DNA of 64,000 nt from Gammaproteobacteria bacterium. GTDB lineage: Bacteria; Pseudomonadota; Gammaproteobacteria; Pseudomonadales; Azotimanducaceae. Shown here piece after piece: positions 44,314 through 52,676 of this stretch. Every line of letters begins with the position of its first letter. The first letter of the stretch is position 1. The notes below the pieces were generated by a model. It had not been told where the DNA came from. It saw only the letters and a list, made by a program, of their open reading frames with translations, and searched no databases. The position numbers and the translations under genes are program-made. The stretch is from NCBI GenBank assembly GCA_026708185.1, contig JAPOVK010000032.1, forward strand, positions 1-64,000, in the 5' to 3' direction.

Positions 44314-45147
44314 CTAGCCGCGTGCGATGCGGTGGCGCAACGTGCCGATGGGGTCGATCTCGACCTCCACGACGTCGCCGGCGTCCATGAAGACCGGCGG
44401 GTTGCGCGCCGCGCCGACGCCGCCCGGCGTTCCCGTCACGATGACGTCGCCCGCCGCCAGTTCAGTGAAAGTCGAGCAGTAGGCGACCAGGTCGGCGAAT
44501 CCGAAGACCATTTGCGCCGACTTCGCATTCTGCATCACTTCGCCATTGAGGCGGGTGGTGATCTCGATGGCGTCGAGATCGGGAATCTCGGCCGGGCTGA
44601 CCATCCAGGGGCCGAAGCCGCCGGTCGCCGCGAAGTTCTTCCCGGGCGTGAACTGGCTGGTGTGGCGTTGGTACTCGCGCACGCTCCCGTCGTTGTAGCA
44701 ACTGAAGCCAGCGACGTGGTCGAGCCAGTCGTCCTTGCCGATGCGCCGGCCCGGCCGGCCGATGATCAGCGCGATCTCGCCCTCGTAGTCCAGCGAGTTG
44801 GACTCGAGCGGGCGCAGCATGGTCCCTTCGTGGCCCACTTGCGCCGCGGCGAAACGCACGAAGATTGTCGGGTTGTCCTCGCCACCGCGCCCTGTTTCCT
44901 CCTGGTGTTCCCGATAGTTGAGCCCGACGCAGAGGATCTTGTCGGGGTTGGTGATGGGCGGCAGGTAGGTGACCTCGTCGAGAGGGTGGTCGGGGGTGTC
45001 GAACGCCGCTGCCAGGTCGATCAGCGCCGAGTCCGCGATCGCCGCCTTGAGGTCGGCGTAGCCGGCTCCACCAGCGTCCGCCACGCCGTCGTCGATCACT
45101 GGGCCGAACGTGGCCCGACCGTCGACCTCGAAGGACATCCAGCGCAC
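44314..45147 (-). CDS. Fumarylacetoacetate hydrolase-family protein
   Basis: A 277-residue FAH-fold protein. N-terminal domain with MSFEVDGRATFGPV; catalytic domain from about residue 70: ILCVGLNYREHQEET, metal ligands in LDYEGEIALIIGRPG (E-x-E), the Lys/Thr turn and FTPGKNFAATGGFGPWM, and DVIVTGTPGGVG near the end. Members hydrolyse or decarboxylate beta-diketo acids using Mg2+ or Mn2+. The GTG at 45147 gives an N-terminus aligned with the family; an ATG at 45138 is possible. It begins eight bases after the alcohol dehydrogenase stop, forming an operon. Confidence 0.88.
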   Translation of the reverse strand: MRWMSFEVDGRATFGPVIDDGVADAGGAGYADLKAAIADSALIDLAAAFDTPDHPLDEVTYLPPITNPDKILCVGLNYREHQEETGRGGEDNPTIFVRFAAAQVGHEGTMLRPLESNSLDYEGEIALIIGRPGRRIGKDDWLDHVAGFSCYNDGSVREYQRHTSQFTPGKNFAATGGFGPWMVSPAEIPDLDAIEITTRLNGEVMQNAKSAQMVFGFADLVAYCSTFTELAAGDVIVTGTPGGVGAARNPPVFMDAGDVVEVEIDPIGTLRHRIARG

Positions 45148-45154
45148 GGCGGTC

Positions 45155-46237
45155 TTAGTCGAAGACGATGACGCTACGGGCGACCTCGCCCTTGTCGAGT
45201 GCGAGCAGGGCGTCGGTGACATCGGCGAGCTTGATGCGGCTCGAGATCATGTCGTCGAGATGCAGCTTGCCCTGCAGGTAGAAGTCCACGAAGCGGGGCA
45301 TGTCAACCCGGAACCGGTTGGAGCCCATCATCGAGCCTTGGATCTTCTTCTCCGACAGGAAATCGGGCCCGTGCAATTGCACCATCTGACCCGGCGGGAT
45401 CATGCCGATGATGGTCGCCGTACCGCCGCGTCGGATCATCCGGAACGCCTGCTCGGCGGTGACCTTGAGCCCGATGGCCTCGAACGAGTAGTGCACGCCG
45501 CCGTCCGTCAACTCGCGGACTTGCTCGACCGCATCGCCCGCGCTGGCGTCCACCGTGTCGGTGGCACCGAACTTCCGGGCGAGATCGAGCTTGGAGGCGA
45601 CCATGTCCACGGCGATGACCTTGGATGCGCCGGCGATCGCGGCGCCGTTGACGGCCGAGAGGCCGACGCCGCCGCAGCCGATCACGGCGACGGTTGAACC
45701 CGGCTCCACGGCCGCGGTATGGATCACGGCGCCGACGCCGGTGGTTACCCCGCAGCCGATCAGCGCCGCGCGGTCGAGTGGCATGTCCTTGCGCACCTTC
45801 ACCACGGCGTGTTCATGGACCAGCATCTGTTCGGCGAAGGAGCCGAGGTTCGCGAACTGCGTCAGGCTGTCGCCGCCCTTGGAGAGCCGCGGCGCATCGT
45901 CCCGGCCGCGCCGGACTTCGGGCTCCTGGCATAGCGACATGTGCCCCGTCAGGCAGTACTCGCAGTGGCCGCAGAACACGGATAGGCAGGTGATGACGTG
46001 GTCGCCGGGCTTGACGTAGGTCACGAGTTCGCCCACTTGCTCGACGATGCCCGCCGATTCGTGGCCGAGTACGCAGGGCACGGCACCGGGGTACGTGCCG
46101 TTGAAGAAATGCATGTCCGAGTGGCAGACGCCGGCGGCGGCCGTCCGTACGAGCACTTCGCGAGGCCCCGGCTTGTCGATCTCGATCTCCTCGACGTCCA
46201 TCGGCGTGTTGACGGCGCGGAATACGGCTGCCTTCAT
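45155..46237 (-). CDS. Zinc-dependent alcohol dehydrogenase
   Basis: A 360-residue MDR enzyme. Catalytic zinc ligands C38 (GVCHSDMH) and H59-E60 (LGHESAG); structural zinc cysteines C89, C92, C95 and C103 (FCGHCEYCLTGHMSLC); Rossmann motif VAVIGCGGVGLSAV; the following acidic VDMVASK indicates NAD. It resembles class III-like and NDMA-type alcohol/aldehyde dehydrogenases. With the FAH-family gene downstream it may feed a short catabolic pathway, but the substrate is unknown. Divergent from the phosphoesterase gene. Confidence 0.9.
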   Translation of the reverse strand: MKAAVFRAVNTPMDVEEIEIDKPGPREVLVRTAAAGVCHSDMHFFNGTYPGAVPCVLGHESAGIVEQVGELVTYVKPGDHVITCLSVFCGHCEYCLTGHMSLCQEPEVRRGRDDAPRLSKGGDSLTQFANLGSFAEQMLVHEHAVVKVRKDMPLDRAALIGCGVTTGVGAVIHTAAVEPGSTVAVIGCGGVGLSAVNGAAIAGASKVIAVDMVASKLDLARKFGATDTVDASAGDAVEQVRELTDGGVHYSFEAIGLKVTAEQAFRMIRRGGTATIIGMIPPGQMVQLHGPDFLSEKKIQGSMMGSNRFRVDMPRFVDFYLQGKLHLDDMISSRIKLADVTDALLALDKGEVARSVIVFD

Positions 46238-46319
46238 GATGTTCTCCCTCGAGTCCGGCGCGGATCGCTCAAGGTCAGTGTGCCACTATCCGGCCGGTTT
46301 CGTAACCGTTTGCGGGGTC

Positions 46320-46359
46320 AGCCCGGCTAGAATGAGACGCTTGCGTTAAGAACCGGGCT
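46320..46359. repeat. Inverted repeat spanning the phosphoesterase leader
   Basis: AGCCCGG (46320-46326) and CCGGGCT (46353-46359) pair perfectly across 26 bases, ending four bases before the ATG at 46364. TAGAAT (46328-46333) inside it resembles a -10 element. It could be an operator or a hairpin occluding the translation start. Confidence 0.35.
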
Positions 46360-46363
46360 GCTC

Positions 46364-48265
46364 ATGCGTAATTCCCTCTTACTTGGCACGTTGAGCTTGG
46401 TGGCCGCATCCGCAGTCGGCGGACAGATCGACGCCGAGACGACGGAGGCCCGGACGCCGTGGACTTCCTTGGCCGCCAACGACGCCGCCGAGGACTTTCA
46501 TTTCGTCATCGTCAGCGACCGCACCGGCGGTGAGCGCCCGGGCGTATTCGAGTCCGCCTTGCCGAAGGCGAATCTCCTCGAGCCCGCGTTCGTCGTGAGC
46601 GTCGGCGATCTCATCGAGGGCTACACCGAGGATCAGGCCCAGATCGATGCCGAGTGGGTCGAGTTCGAGGGCTTCGTCGATCAGTTGACCGTCCCCTTCT
46701 TCTACGTGGCCGGCAACCACGACATGGACAACGCCGTGATGGCCGAGGCCTGGCGCGAGCGTTTCGGACCCTCGTACTACCACTTCGTCTACAAGGACGT
46801 GCTCTTTCTCGTCCTCAATTCAGAGTTGTTCGGCATGGTGAGCAAGCCCGACACGCCGGTGCCGGGACCATGGACACAGGCCGAGCAGCTTGCCTTCGTC
46901 GAACGAACGCTCGAGCGTTATCCCGATCCCCGGTGGACGATCGTGCTCGTCCATCAGCCGCTGTGGGACTACGCGAGCGGCCCGCGCGGGGACTGGCCCG
47001 AAGTCGAGCGCATGCTCGGGTCAAGGGACTACACGGTGTTCGCCGGCCACTTCCACCGCTACGTCAGGCTCGTGCGCAACGACCGCCGCTACATCACCTT
47101 GGCGACCACCGGTGGCGGCAGCAGTCTGCGCGGCACGCCTTACGGCGAGTTCGACCACGTGGCCTGGGTGACGATGACGGCGTCGGGTCCACGCATCGCC
47201 AACCTCCTGCTCGACGGAATCCACGGCGAGGACGTCGTCACCCGGTCGCGCCGCGATGCCATCCGCACGCTCTCCGGAGCGGTGCGTTCGCTTCCCGTGA
47301 CCGGGGACGGCGACATCTTTGAAGCTGGCACGGTCGCGTTCGAAATCGTCAACCGCGGCCCCATGGACCTGCAGGCGTCTTATGCCATCGCGCCCGGCCC
47401 CGACCTGGTCTACCAGGGCCGGCCGCGGCTGATGACCGTGGCGCCGGGCGCCCGGGAACGCATCGAGCTTCGCGTGGCAACCGACGCGCCCGTCGCCTAT
47501 ACGGCGATCGCGCCCGGGCGCGTGATCTGGTCGCTGTCCACGGGCGAGGATCCGGTCGCGATCAAGACGGTGACGGGCCTCCTGCCGGTCGGCACGCCGG
47601 AGATTCCTCGGACCGTCGCGCCGACCCTCGACGGTCTCCTCGACGACTGGGACGAACTCCCCTTCCGCGCAGACGCGCAAGGAGACGTGGCTTCGCCGGC
47701 CACGGCGGCCACGGACGTCTCGTTCGCGTTCGCCTTGCGCGAGGCCGATGGCGACCTGTACCTCGCGGCGAGCGTGGTGGACGACAGCGTCGTCGCATCC
47801 GGGACGCTGGGGCCGCGAGTCCAAGACGCTCTGGTCGTCAACGTGGATTCACGGCCCGAACCCCAGCGGTCCGCCAATGTGCCGCTCTACCCGGCGACCC
47901 GCGACGGCCATGTCGCGCGCATGGCGCGCGCCCACCTGACGGTCGTGGAGGCGCGCCCGGAGCCGCCCGACGACTACCTGCGGCAATCGCAGGCGGATGT
48001 GCGCTGGCGGACAAGGCGCACCGAACGCGGCTACAGCGTCGAGGCCAGGATCCCGGGTTCGTTCTTGGACGCCGAGGCCAACGGCCGCTGGGACGTCCTG
48101 CGCATCGCGGTGACGGCCGTCGACTGGGACGAGGGCGAGATCACGAACCAGATTCCCTGGGATGCGCGCGGCTCGAGCGGCGTGGCCCTGCACTGGCAGC
48201 CGGATCGGTTCGGCGAGGCGCCTGTCGCGGGCTCGGGCACGTTTTTGCGGCAAGCGGAACCGTAG
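46364..48265 (+). CDS. Secreted metallophosphoesterase with C-terminal carbohydrate-binding-like domain
   Basis: A 633-residue protein. Signal peptide (LLLGTLSLVAASAVGG). Calcineurin-like core: HFVIVSDRTGG (Asp but no D-x-H), VVSVGDLIEGY, YVAGNHDMDN, IVLVHQPLWDY and VFAGHFHRYVRL, so four of the five blocks are canonical. Residues about 300-405 form a beta-rich linker. The C-terminal 210 residues, from TLDGLLDDWDELPFRADAQG through YSVEARIPGSFL to GVALHWQPDRFG, match the CBM9/DOMON-like layout seen in envelope proteins. Likely periplasmic or secreted, acting on phosphoesters of surface or environmental polymers. No operon partners. Confidence 0.85.
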   Translation: MRNSLLLGTLSLVAASAVGGQIDAETTEARTPWTSLAANDAAEDFHFVIVSDRTGGERPGVFESALPKANLLEPAFVVSVGDLIEGYTEDQAQIDAEWVEFEGFVDQLTVPFFYVAGNHDMDNAVMAEAWRERFGPSYYHFVYKDVLFLVLNSELFGMVSKPDTPVPGPWTQAEQLAFVERTLERYPDPRWTIVLVHQPLWDYASGPRGDWPEVERMLGSRDYTVFAGHFHRYVRLVRNDRRYITLATTGGGSSLRGTPYGEFDHVAWVTMTASGPRIANLLLDGIHGEDVVTRSRRDAIRTLSGAVRSLPVTGDGDIFEAGTVAFEIVNRGPMDLQASYAIAPGPDLVYQGRPRLMTVAPGARERIELRVATDAPVAYTAIAPGRVIWSLSTGEDPVAIKTVTGLLPVGTPEIPRTVAPTLDGLLDDWDELPFRADAQGDVASPATAATDVSFAFALREADGDLYLAASVVDDSVVASGTLGPRVQDALVVNVDSRPEPQRSANVPLYPATRDGHVARMARAHLTVVEARPEPPDDYLRQSQADVRWRTRRTERGYSVEARIPGSFLDAEANGRWDVLRIAVTAVDWDEGEITNQIPWDARGSSGVALHWQPDRFGEAPVAGSGTFLRQAEP

Positions 48266-48406
48266 TAAGCCGCGCCGCGCCCGCAAGGACGCGTCAGGCT
48301 CCCGCAAAACGTCCGTCGGCTACGGAGTCGGTGGCTAGCTCCGTTCCGGCGGACCACCCGTCTGCCAACTACGCGGTCGTCGTATGCCTCCCCGTTCGGC
48401 GGCGAA

Positions 48407-50914
48407 CTACTCCATTGCCGGCGCTGTGGAGAGGTTCGTGAGGTGCTTCGGGCTTGCCAGCAGACTCATCACGGTGAGCGGCTGGGCGGACTCGACCACG
48501 AGTTGCCACTTGCCTGCTCCGTCTCCGAGAGTGCCCTCGATACCGGCGCCGCCGTTCTCCAGGTCCGCGGCGCTCAGGGTGAGCGATGTCCCCGGCGCAA
48601 TGGACACGGATACGGTGCCACTCGACTGGTCCCCATGGTCGTCGATGCCGCGAATCGTGGCTTGGGCGGTCGCGTCGCCCGCGTTGACGAGCCGCAGCTG
48701 GCTCACCTGCCTGATGTTGGAGCCAGGGTTGAAGATGGCGACCCGGTAGCGGTCGTTCTCGCGCGGCACGACGTCATGCATCGCCGTCAGGAAGCCGTCC
48801 GGGGTGCGGATGTATGCCAACACCTCGATGTCGAGATCGCTCGAGAGCACTAGCCTCCAAGCTCCCTCGCCGGCGCCGGTGCCGCCGGACAGCCCCTTGT
48901 CCTCGTTGCCGATTTCGAGGTCGTCTGAGTTGAAGTGTGCCGTCTGGTTGGCGTTCAGCGACAGGGTCAACGTCGGATAGTCCCGGTCCGTGTCGTCGAA
49001 GGCGTTGATTGACACCTCGCCAGCCTCTGTAGAGTGGTTGATGACGCGGACGAATCCCTGTTGGCCCAAGGGGTCCGAAGCCGCCGGGAACATCGGCACG
49101 GTGTGGCCTGCAGCGCTTGCATTCGCGGGCACGGTCGACAGGTTGGTCAGGTGCCCCGTCAGCGGCAACGCCATGAGACTCATGACCCGGATCGGCTCGT
49201 CGGAACTCACGGTCAGCTGCCATTTCCCTGTGCCGTCGCCCAGCCCGTCGACCCTGGCCGTGGTTTCCAGCTCGTCCGCGTCGAGTGTCGCCGAGGCCCC
49301 GGGAAGGATGGAAACCGTGGCCTCACCCCCTTGGACGCCCTCATCGTCCGTCCCCGTGATCGTGACCTCGGCGGTCTCGTCGCCGGGGTTGGTCATCCGC
49401 AGTTGGCTCACCTGGTTGACGTTGCTGCCGGGGTTGAAGATCGCTACACGGTGACCGCCGTCTGCTCCCACCGGAACGAGGTCGTGCATCGAGGTCAGGA
49501 ATCCGTCAACGGTGCGGATGTAGGCAAGCACCTCGATGTCGAGAGCGCTCGACAGCTCGAGCCGCCAGTCGCCGCTGCCCACACCCGTACCCGTCGGCAG
49601 ACCCTTGTCCGCGTTGCCCTCTTCCAGGTCCTGCGAATTGAAGTGCACCGTCTCATTGGCATCGATCTCCAGCGATAGCGGCCCAACCACCATGCCCATG
49701 TCGTCGATGGCCTCGACCTCGACCGTTCCCGACTCCGCCGAGTGGTTGATGACCCGTACGAAGCCCTGCCGGTTGGCGTCCATGGCGGAAGGGAACATCG
49801 GCGCAAGGTGTGCCGCGGCGGCGGGCGCCGGACCGGGCGGGGCCGCTAGGCTCAGGTCGAAGCTCAGATCGGAACTGGTGAGATTCACCTGGTGGACTTC
49901 GACCGCCAGCACGTTGCTGCCGTCGGCGAGCGCGTCGGCGGACACGCTGTAGGTGTGGAGGTTCTGTCCGTCGTCCGAGGCGTTCATCGCGAACGTGTCG
50001 TAGGCAACCTCGCCCGCGGGCATGTTCGACCGGACGATCTCCGTGCCGTTGAGGTAGACGATTGCGCCGTCGTCGCGCTGAAGCTTGATTGCAAGGCCAG
50101 CGACTCCCGCGCTGTCGGCGCTGAAGTCGTGCCGAAAGTAGAACGTGATGGCCCCGCGTTGGATCGTGGTCGCCTCGTCGCCTTCGCCGAATCCCAGTTG
50201 CGCGGGTCCGGATGCCCAGCCGGCGTCGTCGAAGTCCGGTTCGCGCCACGCCGTGCCCTGATCGGTCCCGTCATCGAGGTAGGACCAAGTCGATCCCAGC
50301 GAGACGACCTCGTGGGCACCAGGCGCGAAATCGGTGGTCTCTAGCGCCAGGTCGAAACTGACGTCCGAGCTTGAGAGGCTGCTCTGGTGCACCTCGACGG
50401 CGATGACGTTCTTGCCGGCCACTAGGCTTCCCGCCTCGAATTCATGCTCGAAGTACTCGTCGGTCTCGACAGGCGAAGCAGCTAAAGTGTCGTACGAGAT
50501 CGGCCCTTGGGGCATGTTGGTTCGGTAGACCTCGGTGCCGTTGACGTACACGACAGCCCCGTCGTCGCGCAGGATCTCGAGCGCGAGGCCAGCGACGTCG
50601 TCCGGGCTGTCGATGGTTATCGCGTGCCGGAAGTAATAGGTGACGTGGCCGCTTTGGAGTTCGGTCACTTCGTCGCCGTCGCCGAACCCGAGTTGGGCCG
50701 CCCCGGACTCCCACGCGGAGTCGTCGAAGTCCGTTGCGCGCCACGCGGATCCCTGGTCGCTGCCATCGTCCAGGTACTGCCAGTTGGCTCCGCGCGCGAT
50801 CAGTTCTTCGGCGTTTGCACTGGGCAACGCGAATGCGAGCGCGGCGGCCACCAGCAGGATCGCCCGGAGTGAAGGATTGCGTGCAAGCTCGGGATTACCG
50901 ACGGCTTGGTTCAT
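48407..50914 (-). CDS. Secreted repeat protein: two jelly-roll domains plus two copies of a two-part beta module
   Basis: An 835-residue protein with a signal peptide (AILLVAAALAFALPSANA). Residues about 37-190 and 203-360 are two copies of a galactose-binding-like jelly roll (YLDDGSDQGSAWRATDFDDS and YLDDGTDQGTAWREPDFDDA; DDGAVVYVNGTEVYRTNMP and DDGAIVYLNGTEIVRSNMP). Then a pair of modules occurs twice: module A (GFVRVINHS through IEVLAYIRTVDGFLTSMHD) and module B (RVAIFNPGSN through VMSLMALPLTGHLTNLST). Each copy is 60-75% alike by eye. No anchor or sorting tag is visible. Surface adhesion or polymer binding is likely. The start overlaps the stop of a degraded upstream frame (ATGA). Confidence 0.8.
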   Translation of the reverse strand: MNQAVGNPELARNPSLRAILLVAAALAFALPSANAEELIARGANWQYLDDGSDQGSAWRATDFDDSAWESGAAQLGFGDGDEVTELQSGHVTYYFRHAITIDSPDDVAGLALEILRDDGAVVYVNGTEVYRTNMPQGPISYDTLAASPVETDEYFEHEFEAGSLVAGKNVIAVEVHQSSLSSSDVSFDLALETTDFAPGAHEVVSLGSTWSYLDDGTDQGTAWREPDFDDAGWASGPAQLGFGEGDEATTIQRGAITFYFRHDFSADSAGVAGLAIKLQRDDGAIVYLNGTEIVRSNMPAGEVAYDTFAMNASDDGQNLHTYSVSADALADGSNVLAVEVHQVNLTSSDLSFDLSLAAPPGPAPAAAAHLAPMFPSAMDANRQGFVRVINHSAESGTVEVEAIDDMGMVVGPLSLEIDANETVHFNSQDLEEGNADKGLPTGTGVGSGDWRLELSSALDIEVLAYIRTVDGFLTSMHDLVPVGADGGHRVAIFNPGSNVNQVSQLRMTNPGDETAEVTITGTDDEGVQGGEATVSILPGASATLDADELETTARVDGLGDGTGKWQLTVSSDEPIRVMSLMALPLTGHLTNLSTVPANASAAGHTVPMFPAASDPLGQQGFVRVINHSTEAGEVSINAFDDTDRDYPTLTLSLNANQTAHFNSDDLEIGNEDKGLSGGTGAGEGAWRLVLSSDLDIEVLAYIRTPDGFLTAMHDVVPRENDRYRVAIFNPGSNIRQVSQLRLVNAGDATAQATIRGIDDHGDQSSGTVSVSIAPGTSLTLSAADLENGGAGIEGTLGDGAGKWQLVVESAQPLTVMSLLASPKHLTNLSTAPAME

Positions 50915-51185
50915 CGTGGTGTGTCCTTGTCTAGGTATGCTGAGACGGTCTCCCGCAGCGCGATCATCGCTGGGAGCGGGTCGTGGATGGCCGTGTCGAA
51001 GTCGCCGCGCCGTCGTCGAATCTCGGATCGCGCCAGAAGACGAGGACGGAGCCCGGCTCCGCTTCTATCCTGTCGTCGGGGATCGCCAGCGTCTCTTTCG
51101 AGTCGCCGTGGGCCCGAGCCACCGTGGGGGCGATGGCGAACTGAAGGAGTAAGAGGCCGCAGAAGCGGTATAACGACTCCTAACC
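50911..51185 (-). pseudogene. Possible frameshifted small secreted-protein gene
   Basis: One minus-strand frame has a hydrophobic leader followed by a plausible mature region (FCGLLLLQFAIAPTVARAHG; then DDRIEAEPGSVLVFWRDPRF); a second frame continues with DFDTAIHDPLPAMIALRETV and SAYLDKDTPR, ending in a TGA that overlaps the ATG of the 835-residue gene. Together they read like one protein of about 80 residues broken by a frameshift near 51010-51025. No start codon is obvious for the first part. A sequencing error or real decay cannot be told apart here. Confidence 0.35.
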
Positions 51186-51209
51186 GTCGAGCGCAGCGGG
51201 GATTGACTC

Positions 51210-52295
51210 TTACTCGTATCGCGGCAGCGAGTCAACCCCGGTCCTACTGTACTTGGCGGCTACCGGTCGGACGCCGGGTTGCTGTTCGTCGTCGTAGAAC
51301 TGGCTGAACCAGCGCCGGTACTTGGCGATCGGGCCGTCGCCATCGCAGAGGATCGGCGACGATCGGCAGATCTTGTGTTCCCAGATGGGGATGTCCTGCT
51401 GCACTTGGCGGACGATCTCGGCGATCAATGCGTCGATCAGCATCGCGAACTGGCCACTGATCGCCTTCGGCTTGGTGAAGGCAAAGCGCAGCTTCATCCG
51501 CGTGGCCGTGATCGGCGTCACCGTACCGAGCATCACGGTCTTGGCGCCGAGGCGGAAGGTCTGCGTGCTCATGCCTGGGCCGCAACTTCTGGTGATCAGT
51601 TCCAACGGGGCCATCCGGGTGAGATCGACGTTGCCGCGATCGTCTATGGCTGGGGCCGTGCAGGTCAGATGCGTGGCGCGGCGATGGCCGTCGAGGGTGA
51701 TCGTGGCGCGGGGCATTTCGGGTACCCCGTGGACGGTCACGAAATGCGCGATGTCGACGGCATTCTCTCCGGTTTCCTGGATGGGGGCGGAGACCTCCCA
51801 CTCGTACCGGTCCGGCTCACCCCATTCGGGATCCGAGAGCTCCGGAACCTCGTCGAGGTCGAACAGCGGCGACCGTCGTCTGGGATGGTGCCAAGCCCAG
51901 ACCATGCCGCTTCGCTCCTGGACCGGGTAGCTGAACAGGCACGCGCCGTCCGCCGCACGGCGCGGCATCACGGAGGCATAGGGAATGTCGACACAGACCC
52001 CGCTGCCGTCGAAGCGCCAGCCGTGGAACGGGCAAACCAGGTGATCGCCCTCGACCCGACCGCCGTGCCCGAGATGGGCACCCAGGTGCGGACAGAACGC
52101 GGCCGTGGCATGCGCCACGCCGTCGTGGGTGCGGAACAGAACGAGGTGCTCGTCGAAGACGTACAGCGGTTGCACGTCTCCCGGTTCGAGGTCCGAACTG
52201 AAGGCCAGGGCGAACCAGCCAAAGGGGATCGGGAGGTCCATCGCCTCTCCTTGAACCGAAGCGTAGCGTGGCCCCGCGCACGGATCAGTCGACAT
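51210..52295 (-). CDS. Rieske non-heme iron oxygenase, alpha-subunit type
   Basis: A 361-residue oxygenase. Rieske 2Fe-2S ligands C68-x-H70 (FCPHLGAHLGHGG) and C88-x2-H91 (VCPFHGWRFDG). Mononuclear iron motif N178-x2-D181-x2-H184-x4-H189 (ENAVDIAHFVTVHG). The overall layout resembles KshA/VanA-type single-component oxygenases acting on steroids or aromatic ethers; a separate reductase is needed and none is nearby. The ATG at 52295 has AAGGAG six bases upstream; upstream in-frame ATGs lack one. A clear promoter with an operator-like palindrome lies about 90 bases upstream, facing a divergent TetR gene. Confidence 0.88.
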   Translation of the reverse strand: MSTDPCAGPRYASVQGEAMDLPIPFGWFALAFSSDLEPGDVQPLYVFDEHLVLFRTHDGVAHATAAFCPHLGAHLGHGGRVEGDHLVCPFHGWRFDGSGVCVDIPYASVMPRRAADGACLFSYPVQERSGMVWAWHHPRRRSPLFDLDEVPELSDPEWGEPDRYEWEVSAPIQETGENAVDIAHFVTVHGVPEMPRATITLDGHRRATHLTCTAPAIDDRGNVDLTRMAPLELITRSCGPGMSTQTFRLGAKTVMLGTVTPITATRMKLRFAFTKPKAISGQFAMLIDALIAEIVRQVQQDIPIWEHKICRSSPILCDGDGPIAKYRRWFSQFYDDEQQPGVRPVAAKYSRTGVDSLPRYE

Positions 52296-52372
52296 GTCGC
52301 ACTCCTTCATCGCCACGACGAACTTGAACAGCGTTCCAACGATCCGCCAGCCGACTCAACGGCCACCGTTAC

Positions 52373-52397
52373 GGAACATAAGAAGATTATTTGTTCC
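52373..52397. promoter_or_regulatory. Operator-like palindrome overlapping the Rieske promoter
   Basis: On the plus strand GGAACA (52373-52378) and TGTTCC (52392-52397) form a perfect inverted repeat with a 13-base AT-rich centre covering the -10 of the Rieske promoter. A third half-site, TTGTTCCG, is at 52433-52440. It is a good candidate binding site for the divergent TetR-type regulator. Confidence 0.5.
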
Positions 52398-52414
52398 CTA
52401 AATCGGGAAGTAAA
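52386..52414 (-). promoter_or_regulatory. Sigma-70 promoter of the Rieske oxygenase gene
   Basis: On the minus strand: -35 TTTACT (52414-52409), a 17-base spacer and -10 AATAAT (52391-52386), in one of the few AT-rich stretches of the window. The predicted start is near 52379, about 85 bases from the ATG. Confidence 0.6.
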
Positions 52415-52459
52415 GGGGTATTTGATCTTTTTTTGTTCCGCAATGACCCCTGTCGCGGC

Positions 52460-52609
52460 TCAACGGTCGCCGTTGCCCTTGGGTGACCTCGGCGGCGGTG
52501 GCGGCGGGGGTGCGGAGCGCCTTCGGCGCAGGCGGCGGATGGCCGCTTCCTCGACGCGACGGATGTGCTCGCGGACGTCAAAGGCCCCGTCCGGTTTCTT
52601 CGGTGGCAT
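52460..52609 (-). CDS. Small basic proline-rich protein
   Basis: A 49-residue frame from the ATG at 52609: PPKKPDGAFDVREHIRRVEE followed by an Arg-rich helix (AAIRRLRRRRSA), a run of seven prolines and a basic tail. It could be a genuine micro-protein or chance coding in GC-rich sequence. No clear ribosome-binding site. It sits between the TetR gene (divergent) and the Rieske promoter. Confidence 0.35.
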   Translation of the reverse strand: MPPKKPDGAFDVREHIRRVEEAAIRRLRRRRSAPPPPPPPRSPKGNGDR

Positions 52610-52676
52610 GAATCGGCCCATCGGAGCTAGCGTAACCGAACTTTGCCCGCAGGACGGTTTCTGCTAGTTTCGGCCC

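Noticed and set aside
51197-51240. Hairpin CGGGGaTTGACTC/GAGTCAACCCCG at the end of the Rieske gene as a terminator
   Set aside because: It has a one-base bulge, straddles the last codons and is not followed by a T-tract in the direction of transcription, so only a stabilising role is possible.
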